64,000 bases of DNA from Brevibacillus sedimenti (GTDB taxonomy: Bacteria; Bacillota; Bacilli; Brevibacillales; Brevibacillaceae), in NCBI RefSeq assembly GCF_020923495.1, contig NZ_CP064048.1, positions 955,501 to 1,019,500 of the forward strand, read 5' to 3'. The translations under genes were made by a program, and so were the position numbers. The notes under the pieces are model-generated. The model searched no databases and had not been told where the DNA came from. It saw only the letters and a list, made by a program, of their open reading frames with translations. This document shows, one piece after another, positions 14,862 to 24,479 of this stretch. Position 1 is the stretch's first letter; each line of letters opens with the position of its first letter.

Positions 14862-17624
14862 CTACGGCATCACTTCCGGCAGAAAATACTCATTCCGGTC
14901 AAAACGGCCGCGCATCCACTTGTAGGTATCGTCGTAGATGCCCCGGATCACCGGATCGTCGCTGTTGGCCGCTTCCAAGAGCGTTTTGGAGCCAAAGTAG
15001 TAGGCGTGAATCCGGTTTTTATCCAGGCCCAGCTTGTGCGTTGCCACCAGTTGGTTGTAGTAGAGCTGGTAAAACTTAGGATCGCGGTACATCCGCTCGT
15101 CCCCTTCGATTTCCACGCCCATGTCGTACTTGTTCACTACGTCCAGGGTGCCTTCCAGGCGGTCGAGCTGCACCGGCTTGTCGCTGTAGTAGTTGGGCTG
15201 GAGGAACGCGTAGTCGAAGTAGAGCGATTTCCACTCGGCCAGCCCCGGCGCACCAAAGTACGGAATCCAGTAGAAGCGGAGCGCGTCGTCGTGCACGATG
15301 CCGGCCATGTGACGAATCAGCTCCCGCTCCTTGGGCGCGCTGTCATCAATCAGCTCGTGGAACCAGTAGATGCCCTCCAGCCTCAGATAGGCAAAACCGG
15401 CTTTGTCCCAGCGCTTTTTCAGCTCCCGGTAGTACCACTCCAGCGCCTGCTTGCGGTTTTCATACGCCTGCTCTTCGCCCACCTGGCGGGCGTTAAAGGA
15501 GAGGGACGGCTGCTTGTCGTCCAGACTGCCGAAGTCCATCTGGGATGGATTGGGATAAGGCAGGGCGAGCACGACGTTTTCCACCGTCGGTGTGCCGTAC
15601 AACGTCCCCCGCAGGCGGTTGAACTCGCGCATCGCGTCGTTCAGCGCTTCCAGCTGCTGGCCGGTGCGGAACAGGTCATTCATGTATTCCTTCCAACCCT
15701 CTTTGGTTGAAGGCAGGATTTGATACGGCAAAAAGAGCACCGTGTCAAACATCTGGTCGACCATGTACCCGTCCTTGGTCAGATAGCCGACCATCGGCAG
15801 GAAATCTTCCTTCCGCCAGATGCCCCGCTCACCGTATGCACCGGAATAGGCCAGCAGCATGTTTTCCACGCGGCGGACCGTTTTATCCTCGACAACGGTC
15901 TGCTTTTGATTTTCCGGCGGCAGCAGGACGGACGGGCTCTCACCCCTGCTCAGATTGGTCCCCCACACTTCCAACTGGCGGGCAAAGGCAAACACTTTTA
16001 CCGGGAACGAGACGCGGACGTATCGTGCCTCCACTTTCGGCAGCGTCACAGCAAGCGTGCGCACCACCACCGCTTCCTCCGCCGGCGATACGTCATGCTT
16101 CGCTTTACCGGCGTAATACCAGGCCCTGCCGTCTCGGGAAACTTCCACGTCCATCCATTCCGGCATGGTGATGCCCGAGCCTTTTTGCTGCTGGAACGTC
16201 AGGGTTACCCGCTCCAGCCGCTTTACCTCATCCAGGGCGACGGTCACTTTTCGCCCAAACAGACGGTAGTAACCGGTCCAGGTCTCCGACGGGGTCACCA
16301 ATCCGCCTACCGGGCCGGGGTACTGTTTTTCCACCTGGGCGAAATAGGCATCGGGCTTGCCCATCGTCTGGACAGAGGTAAAGCTGCCCGGCGCGAAGTT
16401 GATCAGGCCATCTTCCTCTGCAGGTTGTGAGACAGGCTCTGATCCATCCCCGTCCTGATCAGCTGCGGCCGGTGTTGTGTCCGATCCGGTCTGATCGCCA
16501 TCTACGCCATCGTCGGATTGGGCGGTTTCGGCCGGTTTGTTGGCTTCGCCCGCAGCCAGTTTGTCAGTCTCGCTCGCGCCAGCTTCAGCCTTTTTCTCCG
16601 CACCCGCAGCCGCCGTGTCCGCCTTCACTTCCCCTCCGGTTTCCTCCAGCTGTTTATCTGGCTCCACTGCATCCTGCGCCTGTGGCGCTGGCGCAGCGGT
16701 AATTTCCACGGGAATCTCCTTCGTGCGATACCCCACTGTCACGGTCAGCGTGCCCTTTCCGGGTGTGGGTCCGGCGACAAACGTGCCGTCCGGCAGCACG
16801 GTGCCCAATTCCGGCCGGTCAAAGGCAAAGACGGGGGAAAACGGCAAAGTCCCGACGGTTGGCGCCACTTCCACCCGTGTGCTGGTGCCCGTCATGACCG
16901 ACAGCTTGGCCGCATTGAGCGTAAAATCGGCCTGTTCCGCCTGCTGGGAGCGAGCGTTCAGCACGCGCTCGGCGATGATCGCGGCATCGCCCCGGGTCAC
17001 CGTCCCCTGCGGGCGGAATTTGCCGCCAGCTCCCTGCATCCAGCGCTGGGCGGTAACAGCAGTCACTGCTTGCCGGGCGTAGTCGGCAATTTCCTCCTCA
17101 TCTGCATACGGTGCTGCGTCTGCGCTCTGCATCTGGCCGCCGCCCGCTTTCCACAGCCGTGTCAGCAGAACGGCCATCTCCTGCCGGGTTAACGGGTCGG
17201 CTGCTCCCAGCTTGCCATCGCTTCGTCCCTGCATCACCCCCAGCTCCGCCAGTGCGTAGACGTACGGAGCGTACGGGCTGTCCGCCGGCACGTCGGCAAA
17301 CACCGCCTGTTTCGGCAGTTTCGGCTGCACGCCCATCACCTTGGCCAGCAGCACCGCCACATCCTGCCGGGTCATCGGCTTTTGCGGATAAAAGCGGTCC
17401 CCGCCCTGGCCGCTGATCAGCTGAACCGCAGCCAGCCGGTTGACAGCCTCCCGGGCGTAGCTGTTTTGCAAATCGGAAAAGCTCACGTTCTGCTCGTAGG
17501 GCAGTTCCCCACCCTGCTGCTCCGCTGCCGTCGCGGAACCAGCGGCCGCTGCGGCCTGAGTAAACAGCATCGACAGCGCCAGACAAACGGTCATTGCCCT
17601 GGCTGCCATACGCTTCAACACCAT
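14862..17624 (-). CDS. SLH-domain surface protein with C-terminal DUF4855 domain
   Basis: 920 residues starting MVLKRMAARAM behind GGAGGAGG; an upstream extension of the frame overlaps the neighbouring gene and has no ribosome site. A signal peptide ends near AAAAAGSA. Three S-layer homology repeats (about residues 45-225; motifs FSDLQNSYAREAVNRLAAV, FADVPADSPYAPYVYALAE and YADEEEIADYARQAV) attach it to the pyruvylated wall polymer. A beta-domain (about 235-325) and an Ala/Glu/Asp-rich linker follow. A discoidin-like strand region and a large C-terminal DUF4855 domain (from about residue 470; motifs GRAWYYAGKAKH, RFYWIPYFGAPGLAEWKSL, GVEIEGDERMY) end the protein. DUF4855 has no established activity; a carbohydrate-related role is often suspected. 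Confidence 0.88.
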   Translation of the reverse strand: MVLKRMAARAMTVCLALSMLFTQAAAAAGSATAAEQQGGELPYEQNVSFSDLQNSYAREAVNRLAAVQLISGQGGDRFYPQKPMTRQDVAVLLAKVMGVQPKLPKQAVFADVPADSPYAPYVYALAELGVMQGRSDGKLGAADPLTRQEMAVLLTRLWKAGGGQMQSADAAPYADEEEIADYARQAVTAVTAQRWMQGAGGKFRPQGTVTRGDAAIIAERVLNARSQQAEQADFTLNAAKLSVMTGTSTRVEVAPTVGTLPFSPVFAFDRPELGTVLPDGTFVAGPTPGKGTLTVTVGYRTKEIPVEITAAPAPQAQDAVEPDKQLEETGGEVKADTAAAGAEKKAEAGASETDKLAAGEANKPAETAQSDDGVDGDQTGSDTTPAAADQDGDGSEPVSQPAEEDGLINFAPGSFTSVQTMGKPDAYFAQVEKQYPGPVGGLVTPSETWTGYYRLFGRKVTVALDEVKRLERVTLTFQQQKGSGITMPEWMDVEVSRDGRAWYYAGKAKHDVSPAEEAVVVRTLAVTLPKVEARYVRVSFPVKVFAFARQLEVWGTNLSRGESPSVLLPPENQKQTVVEDKTVRRVENMLLAYSGAYGERGIWRKEDFLPMVGYLTKDGYMVDQMFDTVLFLPYQILPSTKEGWKEYMNDLFRTGQQLEALNDAMREFNRLRGTLYGTPTVENVVLALPYPNPSQMDFGSLDDKQPSLSFNARQVGEEQAYENRKQALEWYYRELKKRWDKAGFAYLRLEGIYWFHELIDDSAPKERELIRHMAGIVHDDALRFYWIPYFGAPGLAEWKSLYFDYAFLQPNYYSDKPVQLDRLEGTLDVVNKYDMGVEIEGDERMYRDPKFYQLYYNQLVATHKLGLDKNRIHAYYFGSKTLLEAANSDDPVIRGIYDDTYKWMRGRFDRNEYFLPEVMP

Positions 17625-17655
17625 GTTTCCTCCTCCAACATATTGCTTCTCTGTA

Positions 17656-18813
17656 TTACGCATCCGGCACAACCACTGCCGGACGAGGCGGTTTCGGGCC
17701 GAAAAACTGGTAGTAGTCCACCTTGATGTTGCCGTTGTACAATTTTCGCTTCTTGCTGGCCGTCCGGCCGAAATGCTTCTCAAACTGCTCGTCCGACGTC
17801 AGCACGTAAAACGACCACGTGTCCAGCGCGGAAAAAACCTCACCCATGTCGCGATACAACCGTGCTACCTGCTTCCAGTCGCCCAGCCGTTCGCCGTACG
17901 GCGGATTGCAGATCAGATAACCGTACTTGCGTTTGGTACGGACGTCGCGCACGTCCATGCGCTGGAAGTGAATCTGGTCCTCCACGCCCGCTTCGGCCGC
18001 ATTGCGCCGCGCGACCCGCAGAATCTCGTCATCGATGTCCGTGCCGATGATCTCCAGCTTCTGGTCGTAGCGGGCCAGATCGTGTGTCTCCGCGCGGGCT
18101 TGCCGCCACACGGTCTTCGGGATATTCGGCCAGCTCTCGGAGACGAATTCGCGGTTCATTCCCGGGGCGATGTTCTGCCCGATCAGGGCGGCCTCAATCG
18201 GAATGGTTCCAGAACCGCAAAACGGGTCCATCAGGACGCGGTCCGGCTTCCAACGGGACAAGAGAATCATCGCCGCCGCCATCGTCTCTTTCAACGGCGC
18301 CGCGCCGATCAATCCGCGGTATCCCCGCTTGTGCAGCCCCGGTCCCGACGTGTCGATGGTCAAAGTGGCGACGTCCTTCAACAAGGCCACCTCGATTTTG
18401 TACATCGGCCCCTGCTCCTCGAACCAGTCCCGCTTGTACGTTTTTTTCAGGCTTTCCACCACCGCTTTTTTCACGATCGCCTGACAGTCGGGCACGCTGA
18501 ACAACGTCGATTTCACGGATTTGCCTTCCACCGGAAACGTTGCGTTTTCCGGGAGCCAGTCCGACCAGGGCAGCGCCTTGGTCTTCTCAAACAGCTCGTC
18601 AAACGTCGTCGCCCGAAACTCTCCCATTTTAAGACGCACGCGATCCGCCGTTCGTAACCACAAATTTGCCCGCGGTATCGCGGAAATGTCTGCCGTAAAC
18701 GTCACCTTGCCGTTGTCCACCTTGACGTCTTCGTAGCCCAGCGCCCTTACTTCCTGGGCGACCACGGCTTCCAGGCCAAATGTCGCCGTGGCAATTAATT
18801 CTACTTTCTGCAT
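17656..18813 (-). CDS. THUMP-domain class I SAM-dependent rRNA methyltransferase (RlmL/YpsC type)
   Basis: 385 residues. An N-terminal ferredoxin-like/THUMP RNA-binding part (about residues 1-160) precedes a Rossmann methyltransferase. The SAM motif is LMDPFCGSGTIPIEAAL, the acidic loop is EIIGTDIDDEIL, and the catalytic NPPY motif (CNPPYGERLG, about residue 313) marks N2-guanine methyltransferases. It resembles B. subtilis YpsC and the N-terminal half of E. coli RlmL, which modify 23S rRNA. The ATG at 18813 follows a modest GGAGAT. It stands immediately upstream of the SLH gene on the same strand, probably without functional linkage. Confidence 0.92.
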   Translation of the reverse strand: MQKVELIATATFGLEAVVAQEVRALGYEDVKVDNGKVTFTADISAIPRANLWLRTADRVRLKMGEFRATTFDELFEKTKALPWSDWLPENATFPVEGKSVKSTLFSVPDCQAIVKKAVVESLKKTYKRDWFEEQGPMYKIEVALLKDVATLTIDTSGPGLHKRGYRGLIGAAPLKETMAAAMILLSRWKPDRVLMDPFCGSGTIPIEAALIGQNIAPGMNREFVSESWPNIPKTVWRQARAETHDLARYDQKLEIIGTDIDDEILRVARRNAAEAGVEDQIHFQRMDVRDVRTKRKYGYLICNPPYGERLGDWKQVARLYRDMGEVFSALDTWSFYVLTSDEQFEKHFGRTASKKRKLYNGNIKVDYYQFFGPKPPRPAVVVPDA

Positions 18814-18960
18814 GATACAATCTCCTGTCGTTCGGATATGGCAGGGTGAAACCCCTCTACTATATTACCCGATTTGACAGATGCGTTGGTCATGTTTGTC
18901 AAACAAAAGTCCTGTATCGAGACGGGTGACGCTTCACATGTCGACAAGAAGCTCAATCAC

Positions 18961-19857
18961 CTAGCCGCCCTGCTCCATCTGACGGATCATGTATACCTGT
19001 TCGATGCCGGAGGGCTGAAACCCGGCCTGTTCCAGCACGCTCACCACCAGCTTGCAGGAGGCCGGCAGGTTGAAGGTAGAACGCGTGCAGGCCAGTTCCG
19101 GCGATCCCCACACATGGGCAAGCGCAAAACGAACGATCGCCTCCGCATCAGCCCGTCCGGGCAGGTACGCACACTGCCGCAATACGATAGCGGTCGGTTT
19201 GCCCGCCTCGTCCAGCGTCCGTTTGTAAAAGGCGTAACCGACTGTCTCGCCGTTCTCGTCTTCCACGAAGACCGCCTCTCCATCGCAAAGGCTGGGCCAC
19301 TGGTTTTGCCACGGCACGTCCGCCTCGTAAAAGGAAAGCGCCGCCGCCTCCTGGGGAATGCCATGCCGCAGCCGGTAGGGGGCGGAAGTGACATCGCCAA
19401 ACGGCCGATCCGTCAGCGCGTCGGTACGCTGCAAGAACAGCAGCCGGTCCGTCACCTCATAACCGAACTGCCGGTAGAGGGCGATCGCCTGCTCGTTTTG
19501 CCGGAACGCTTCCAGCGTCGCCAGCTCGACGCCCGCTTTGCGGTACAGGGCCAGCGTCTCCTCCATCAATCGGCGTCCAACGCCCTGCCGACGGTACGCC
19601 GCAGCAACGCCGGTGCCTCCGTTCCAGGCCGCTTTTTTCCCGTTGATGGTGCGAACGCCGCTGGCGACCAGACCGATCGGTTCCCCGTCCGCAAACGCAA
19701 TCACAGACAGGGATGGTGCGTAATCCTCCCGTCCCAGCCGCTGCAGCAGACTTTTTTCCGTCATCGTCACCGGAACAAAATAGCCCTCAAACCCCCGGTT
19801 CCACGCCAGTGTGACCTCAGCCAGCGTGCATTGATTCATGCGCTTGACGACAATCAT
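18961..19857 (-). CDS. GNAT-family N-acetyltransferase
   Basis: 298 residues beginning MIVVKRMNQ behind GGAAGGTGA; an upstream frame extension has no ribosome site. The N-terminal GNAT domain has the acetyl-CoA pyrophosphate-loop motif VAAAYRRQGVGRRLMEETL (about residues 88-106) followed by ALYRQFGYEV. A second, degenerate GNAT-like half (about 170-298) makes it a tandem-GNAT protein. The acceptor substrate cannot be told. Monocistronic. Confidence 0.88.
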   Translation of the reverse strand: MIVVKRMNQCTLAEVTLAWNRGFEGYFVPVTMTEKSLLQRLGREDYAPSLSVIAFADGEPIGLVASGVRTINGKKAAWNGGTGVAAAYRRQGVGRRLMEETLALYRKAGVELATLEAFRQNEQAIALYRQFGYEVTDRLLFLQRTDALTDRPFGDVTSAPYRLRHGIPQEAAALSFYEADVPWQNQWPSLCDGEAVFVEDENGETVGYAFYKRTLDEAGKPTAIVLRQCAYLPGRADAEAIVRFALAHVWGSPELACTRSTFNLPASCKLVVSVLEQAGFQPSGIEQVYMIRQMEQGG

Positions 19858-20155
19858 CGCTTCACCTTCCTGCAGTTGATAAAATGATTTTAATCGACAA
19901 AATCCAAAACATTCAATTATTTTCACTGGTATTGCATGACAGGCGATGACCGCCGGCTAGATCTTTCGCGAGGACCGTCTATGGGCAGGTGAAGCGGATG
20001 GGCTCATCTTCATTGGCACATCAGGGCGGGTCCATGATATTGTGGAAGAGAACCGTTTTCGGGCCCGGAGCCCCTGATTGGGTAGGACGGGCCTGCTCCC
20101 AGGAAAAACGATCTGGGGATGACAAACGCAATCGACACGGAATGAGGAAAAAATC

Positions 20156-20800
20156 ATGAGCAATCCAACACGAATCATCCTGTTTGCAGGAGGCAATCTG
20201 GGTGACTGGGCGCTTGAGGAAGTAGAGGCGGGTGACTGTCTGGTCGGTGTCGACCGGGGAGCGCTGTTTCTCATCCGCCACGGTCTTCGGCCCCGCCTGT
20301 CCATCGGCGATTTTGACTCGGTCACGCCTGAGGAGTGGGCGGAGATCAGCGCGCACAGCGAAGAAGTGCGCTCCTGCGACCCGGTCTTGAAAGATATGAC
20401 CGACACGGAGATGGGCTTCGTCTGGGCACTGGATCAGGGCGCGCAGGAGATTGTCCTGACGGGGGCACTGGGGTCCCGTTTCGATCACACGCTGGCCAAC
20501 GTTCACCTGTTGTGGAAAGGGCTGCGCAGCGGCGTACGCTGCCGGATCGTCGATGCTGCCAATGACATCATGCTCGTCGACCGCGAGCTGACCCTCGGCC
20601 CCAGCCGCTTTCCCCACATCTCGCTGCTGCCGCTCACCCCGGAAGTGACCGGCATTACCCTGTCCGGATTTCAATATCCGCTGGAACATGCGACGCTGCG
20701 CCTCGGTGACACGCTGGGCATCAGCAACGTGCTGACGGCCGACAGCGGGACAATCTCCGTCGCAAGCGGGTGCCTGCTTGTCATCCGCAGCAAGGATTAA
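20156..20800 (+). CDS. thiN: Thiamine diphosphokinase
   Basis: 214 residues. It transfers pyrophosphate from ATP to thiamine, making thiamine diphosphate in the cytosol. Family motifs are the N-terminal FAGGNLGDW, the substrate and metal-binding GVDRGALFLIRHGLRP, SIGDFDSVTPEEW (catalytic Asp residues), KDMTDTEMGFVWAL and TGALGSRFDHTLANVHLL. The C-terminal beta-domain binds thiamine (GFQYPLEHATLRLGDTLGISN). The start follows AATGAGGAAAAA. It is convergent with ung, leaving 16 bp. About 90 bp upstream is a short open stretch that looks like a coding remnant. Confidence 0.95.
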   Translation: MSNPTRIILFAGGNLGDWALEEVEAGDCLVGVDRGALFLIRHGLRPRLSIGDFDSVTPEEWAEISAHSEEVRSCDPVLKDMTDTEMGFVWALDQGAQEIVLTGALGSRFDHTLANVHLLWKGLRSGVRCRIVDAANDIMLVDRELTLGPSRFPHISLLPLTPEVTGITLSGFQYPLEHATLRLGDTLGISNVLTADSGTISVASGCLLVIRSKD

Positions 20801-20816
20801 CGAAAACGCGCCTCGC

Positions 20817-21518
20817 TTACTGCTCTCCTGCGGCGGTTAGTTCCACCTGTAGGGGAAGCTGCCAGTCGATTTCGCCCAAGCCCTGCTCCCGCAAAAAGCG
20901 GTTGGCCCTGGAAAACGGCCGGCTGCCGAAAAAGCCCCGGTTGGCCGAAAACGGGCTTGGATGCGGGGATTGAATGACACAATGCTTTTGCTTGTCAATA
21001 AACGCTGCTTTTTCCTGCGCGTGACGCCCCCAGAGAATAAAGACCATCGGCGTTTCCCGCTCGTTTAGGACGGCAATGACCCGGTCGGTAAACTGCTCCC
21101 AGCCCATCCCCTTGTGCGAGTTGGGGCTGCCCGCGCGCACGGTCAGCACTGAGTTGAGCAGCAGGACCCCCTGTTTTGCCCAGCTAACCAGATAGCCGTG
21201 ATTGGGGATGGCACAGCCCAGATCGCTCTGCAGTTCCTTGAAGATGTTTTGCAGTGATGGCGGAGGCGCAACCCCCGGTTTGACGGAAAAGCTGAGGCCG
21301 TGGGCTTGTCCCGGTCCGTGATACGGGTCCTGACCGAGAATCACCACTTTGGTTTCCCGGTACGGCGTCAGATGAAGCGCGTTGAAAATGTCGTACATGT
21401 CGGGATACACGGTGCGGCTTTGGTATTCCGCCTTCAGGAACTGCCGCAACTGCCGGTAGTACTGTTTTTCAAATTCGTCCGCCAGCAGTTCGGCCCAATC
21501 GTTGTGCAAAATTGCCAT
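20817..21518 (-). CDS. ung: Uracil-DNA glycosylase, family 1
   Basis: 233 residues. It excises uracil from DNA, starting base-excision repair. The water-activating loop [18 protein letters not shown] (catalytic Asp), the uracil-recognition [27 protein letters not shown], and the DNA-intercalating [13 protein letters not shown] loop with catalytic His are all present. The ATG at 21518 has AAGGTG eight bases ahead; an upstream GTG (codon -3) is possible. Confidence 0.97.
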   Translation of the reverse strand: MAILHNDWAELLADEFEKQYYRQLRQFLKAEYQSRTVYPDMYDIFNALHLTPYRETKVVILGQDPYHGPGQAHGLSFSVKPGVAPPPSLQNIFKELQSDLGCAIPNHGYLVSWAKQGVLLLNSVLTVRAGSPNSHKGMGWEQFTDRVIAVLNERETPMVFILWGRHAQEKAAFIDKQKHCVIQSPHPSPFSANRGFFGSRPFSRANRFLREQGLGEIDWQLPLQVELTAAGEQ

Positions 21519-21678
21519 ATCCTTCACACCTTGCTTTTTCTTCTCCTTTGTCTACTGTATCAAAAAGAGACGGGTCCGGCGATAACTTTCCCCGAGCTGG
21601 CCGCTCCCTTCTCCCAGTGCGCGAATACACGCGAACGACGCAGGGGTACCGGACATCCAGCCAGCGGAACAATCAAAC

Positions 21679-21718
21679 GCAACAGGGCACCCCTGGACAA
21701 TCAAGGGCGCCCTGTTGC
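21679..21718. repeat. Ten-base-pair stem-loop between ung and an MFS gene
   Basis: GCAACAGGGC and GCCCTGTTGC form perfect 10-bp arms around a 20-base loop, 24 bp past the MFS stop. There is no U-run; it is probably an mRNA 3'-end structure for the leftward MFS transcript. Confidence 0.5.
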
Positions 21719-21741
21719 GCTCCCCCGACATATCTACGGCA

Positions 21742-23025
21742 CTACACAGGGAGCGGTGTATTGTGAGAAGCAGCGTCGGTCTCGTTTTTTTGCTGACGCT
21801 GTTTTAACACGTAGTGAAACAAGCAGAGCATGAAGATTCCGATCAGAACATAGAGTCCGCTCATCATCCAGGATGGCACAAGCACCCCGACCAGGATGCC
21901 GCCAGCGCCCAGAAGTCTTCCCCCATGACCAACCAGTCCGTACACCGCCATATAGGACCCCCTCGCTTCATCGTTCACCAGATCAGCGATTACGGACTGG
22001 CTTACCGGCGTCAACAACAATTCGCCGCATGTCACGACAAACACCGCCAGGAGCAGAATCCACAGCCCGTTGCTGCTTCCCAAGGCGGCGAAGCCAATCA
22101 TGTACAAGAACACGCCTGTTCGCAGCACAAGGCTGTCCGAGAACCGTTTGATCCACTTCGTCACGAACAACATGCCCATGGCAACCAAAATAGTGTTCTC
22201 CGTCTGCATGATGCCAACCATTCTGATCCCGTCGATCTTGAGCGAAAACCAATTCGCCACGTTCAGAAGCTGGCTGCCAAACTCCTGCTGAAGACGAACA
22301 GCTATGTAATAGGTTTTCTGATTGAGCAGGGCGTTGCCCAACAACACTGCGAGACAAAAAAAGAGAAAAGTGCGATCCTTGGCCACGAGCCGATAGCTTT
22401 GCAGCAGATCCTTCCACACCGCCTTGTTTCTTACCTGTTCATTCCGCTTCGTTTGGTGCGATTCGGTCATAAACAAGACAAACATGATCAGCGTTAACAC
22501 ATGAACACAGGTGAACAGCAGAAACAATTCAAACCGGTGCGTTTGAAACAGAAAGCCGCCCCCCAGCGCACCGATCGACATGGCCAGGTTGATCGACCAG
22601 TAGTTCAAGCTGTAGACATACCGGCGATTCTCCTGATTCGTCACGTCGATGATCATGGCGTCCACGGCGGGAAACAGCATGCCGGTGCCGACGCTTTGCA
22701 CCAGCAGCATCGCATAGGTGAGCCAGGCTGAATCGAGCCACTCGGAGTTGGCGATGGTCATGACGGAGTACGCCCCTAGCAGTACCGATTGCGACATGAT
22801 CATCACTTTTCGCCGCCCGATCCTGTCGGCCAAAAATCCGCCGTAGAAGCTAATAATCACCGTGGTTATGACCGTTGACAGCATGAGAACCCCGGCGATC
22901 GCCTGCCCCAGTTTTTCCGTAAAGTATATCGACATAAACGGAAAAATCGTCGCACCGACCAAAATGCTTAAAAACCTTGTCAGCAGGCGCACCTTGATGT
23001 TGATGTGAAGGTCGCGAAATCTCAT
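21742..23025 (-). CDS. MFS multidrug-type transporter
   Basis: 427 residues with about 12 membrane segments. Motif A is GGFLADRIGRRKVM and the second-half motif is TKWIKRFSDSLVLR. It begins RFRDLHINIKVRLLTRFLSIL, closely paralleling the MFS protein at 11360-12616, with which it forms a paralogous pair. GGGGGTGGGG precedes the ATG. It is probably an exporter of hydrophobic compounds; the substrate is unknown. Confidence 0.9.
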   Translation of the reverse strand: MRFRDLHINIKVRLLTRFLSILVGATIFPFMSIYFTEKLGQAIAGVLMLSTVITTVIISFYGGFLADRIGRRKVMIMSQSVLLGAYSVMTIANSEWLDSAWLTYAMLLVQSVGTGMLFPAVDAMIIDVTNQENRRYVYSLNYWSINLAMSIGALGGGFLFQTHRFELFLLFTCVHVLTLIMFVLFMTESHQTKRNEQVRNKAVWKDLLQSYRLVAKDRTFLFFCLAVLLGNALLNQKTYYIAVRLQQEFGSQLLNVANWFSLKIDGIRMVGIMQTENTILVAMGMLFVTKWIKRFSDSLVLRTGVFLYMIGFAALGSSNGLWILLLAVFVVTCGELLLTPVSQSVIADLVNDEARGSYMAVYGLVGHGGRLLGAGGILVGVLVPSWMMSGLYVLIGIFMLCLFHYVLKQRQQKNETDAASHNTPLPV

Positions 23026-23120
23026 GGTTCCCCACCCCCTTTTGTCAAAATTTTATACACACATTATACACTAATTTATGGCAATTTCACCTGCATTTTC
23101 ATTTTGGCGACGCATTGCAA

Positions 23121-23268
23121 TCAAAGCCCGTGGTGTCATGTGTGATGGTGCCCGCTCGCTCTCTTGACGACCAGCAATAAGTCGATAGCGTCCGCTTCAA
23201 AACGCTAAGGGGAGGGGTAAACATCTGGGTGTTTCGAAGAAGTGAGACTTGTGCCACCTGTTTTCCTT
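23121..23268. repeat. Dispersed repeat, copy A
   Basis: About 148 bp that align over nearly their whole length with 36743-36891 in the same orientation. Shared blocks include CTCGCTCTCTTGACGACC, AACATCTGGGT and GAAGTGAGACTTGTGCC. A minus-strand frame through both copies shares residues (AQVSL-RNTQMF) but has no convincing start. No known family was recognised. Confidence 0.75.
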
Positions 23269-23312
23269 GCCATTCGCCCGGGTATCGACCCAACGGGATA
23301 ACCGAATCTTCA

Positions 23313-23900
23313 TCATGATTCCCTGAGTCCAAAACGCACCTGATGATAGACGGATTCCAGCCATTTTTGACGCCGCTTTTGGCTGCTCCTCTTGACGCCG
23401 GCAAACATGAATCTCTTGACCTTTCGTATTCCGCAAAACGCGAGGATCGCATCTCTCATAATCTTCCATTCGACACTGCGGCGAACCAGTCTGACATACC
23501 ATCCGGGAGAGTCAATCGTATAGAACACCCATGCCGATTTTCCGCTGAGCAATCCCTTTGGCACCATCCCCTCGTAGTGATAGGCGAATCCCGAAACAAA
23601 CAAGCGATCAAAGAAGCCCTTAAGAATCGCCGGGACACCATACCACCAAACGGGATAAATGAAGATGAGATGATCGGCCTGCCGCACCAGCTCACGATAA
23701 CGCGCCGTTTCCGGATCGTTCTTGAGTTCGCTGCGCCGGATGCTGTCATTGTACACCAGAACCGGCTGAAAGTTGTCCTGGTATAGATCGATAACCGTAT
23801 ACTGGTAGCCGGCCTCTTGCAGGCCGCGCTCCACTTCCTTCAAAATGGCGGCATTCAAACTCTTCGGGTTCGGGTGTGCGTAGACAATCAACACATTCAT
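23313..23900 (-). CDS. NAD(P)H oxidoreductase of the flavodoxin-like fold (KefF/NQO type)
   Basis: 195 residues. FMN-dependent quinone or electrophile reductase. The N-terminal flavin loop AHPNPKSLNAAI, the central substrate and flavin segment LIFIYPVWWYGVPAILKGFFDRLFVSGFAY (about residues 78-107), and the LLSGKSAWVFYTIDSP region are typical of the NAD(P)H dehydrogenase (quinone) family. GGAGGT lies six bases before the ATG, and the longer upstream frame is spurious. Last gene of an operon with a membrane protein under an upstream TetR. Confidence 0.92.
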   Translation of the reverse strand: MNVLIVYAHPNPKSLNAAILKEVERGLQEAGYQYTVIDLYQDNFQPVLVYNDSIRRSELKNDPETARYRELVRQADHLIFIYPVWWYGVPAILKGFFDRLFVSGFAYHYEGMVPKGLLSGKSAWVFYTIDSPGWYVRLVRRSVEWKIMRDAILAFCGIRKVKRFMFAGVKRSSQKRRQKWLESVYHQVRFGLRES

Positions 23901-23913
23901 CTGGATACCTCCG

Positions 23914-24372
23914 TCAGAACGGCAGGATGACCAACAACACAGCCAAAACAAGAATGACGACCGAGAGAAACTCAACCCGCCGGTGTCCGGCACGCTGCTC
24001 GGCACTGCCGACAGCTTCAGCGCCAGCCTCATTAAGCCGCGTTTTCAGTGTCTGATCGATCAATAACTTTCCAAGCAAAGCCACAAAGATTGTAAGGATC
24101 AGGCCAACATGCCACCAGGAAAAAGCCAGCCCCGTAACAATACGCACGAGATCAACGACCGCCACGACAATGGCCGCCCACAAGGCAAATCGGTTGTATC
24201 GGTTCCACGCGTTGATTGAGAGCCCCTCAACGGTTTCAGCCAAATCGGGTTGTCCCGGCTTTGCCAAAATGGACAGTAAGAGAGGACGGACACCGGCGGC
24301 CATGACAACGCCTCCGCCCACGATCACTGTCAGTGCCAATCGTTCCATTGCGGCCAGAACCAGATTCAACAT
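23914..24372 (-). CDS. Small integral membrane protein (DUF4149/CopD-like)
   Basis: 152 residues with four membrane helices (about residues 7-30, 60-80, 86-105, 132-152). A polar loop after helix 1 carries LLLSILAKPGQP. The ATG chosen follows GGGGGTG; 12 upstream codons lack a ribosome site. It is 13 bp ahead of the oxidoreductase gene and shares its control by the TetR protein at 24480, whose operator-like sequence lies just upstream. The role is unknown, possibly in redox or electrophile stress given the partner. Confidence 0.75.
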   Translation of the reverse strand: MLNLVLAAMERLALTVIVGGGVVMAAGVRPLLLSILAKPGQPDLAETVEGLSINAWNRYNRFALWAAIVVAVVDLVRIVTGLAFSWWHVGLILTIFVALLGKLLIDQTLKTRLNEAGAEAVGSAEQRAGHRRVEFLSVVILVLAVLLVILPF

Positions 24373-24392
24373 GAAAACACCCCCATAATTTT

Positions 24393-24412
24393 TTGGTTGT
24401 ATGACCAACCAA
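24393..24412. promoter_or_regulatory. Operator-like sequence upstream of the membrane protein/oxidoreductase genes
   Basis: TTGGTTGT-ATG-ACCAACCAA repeats the half-sites of the perfect palindrome at 25095-25112 with a different centre. It lies about 20 bp ahead of the gene starting at 24372. Confidence 0.6.
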
Positions 24413-24479
24413 TACAGATAACAACGGCTCTATTGACACCACACACATACCTTTCAATCCTCGCGCGGTACGCGCACTG

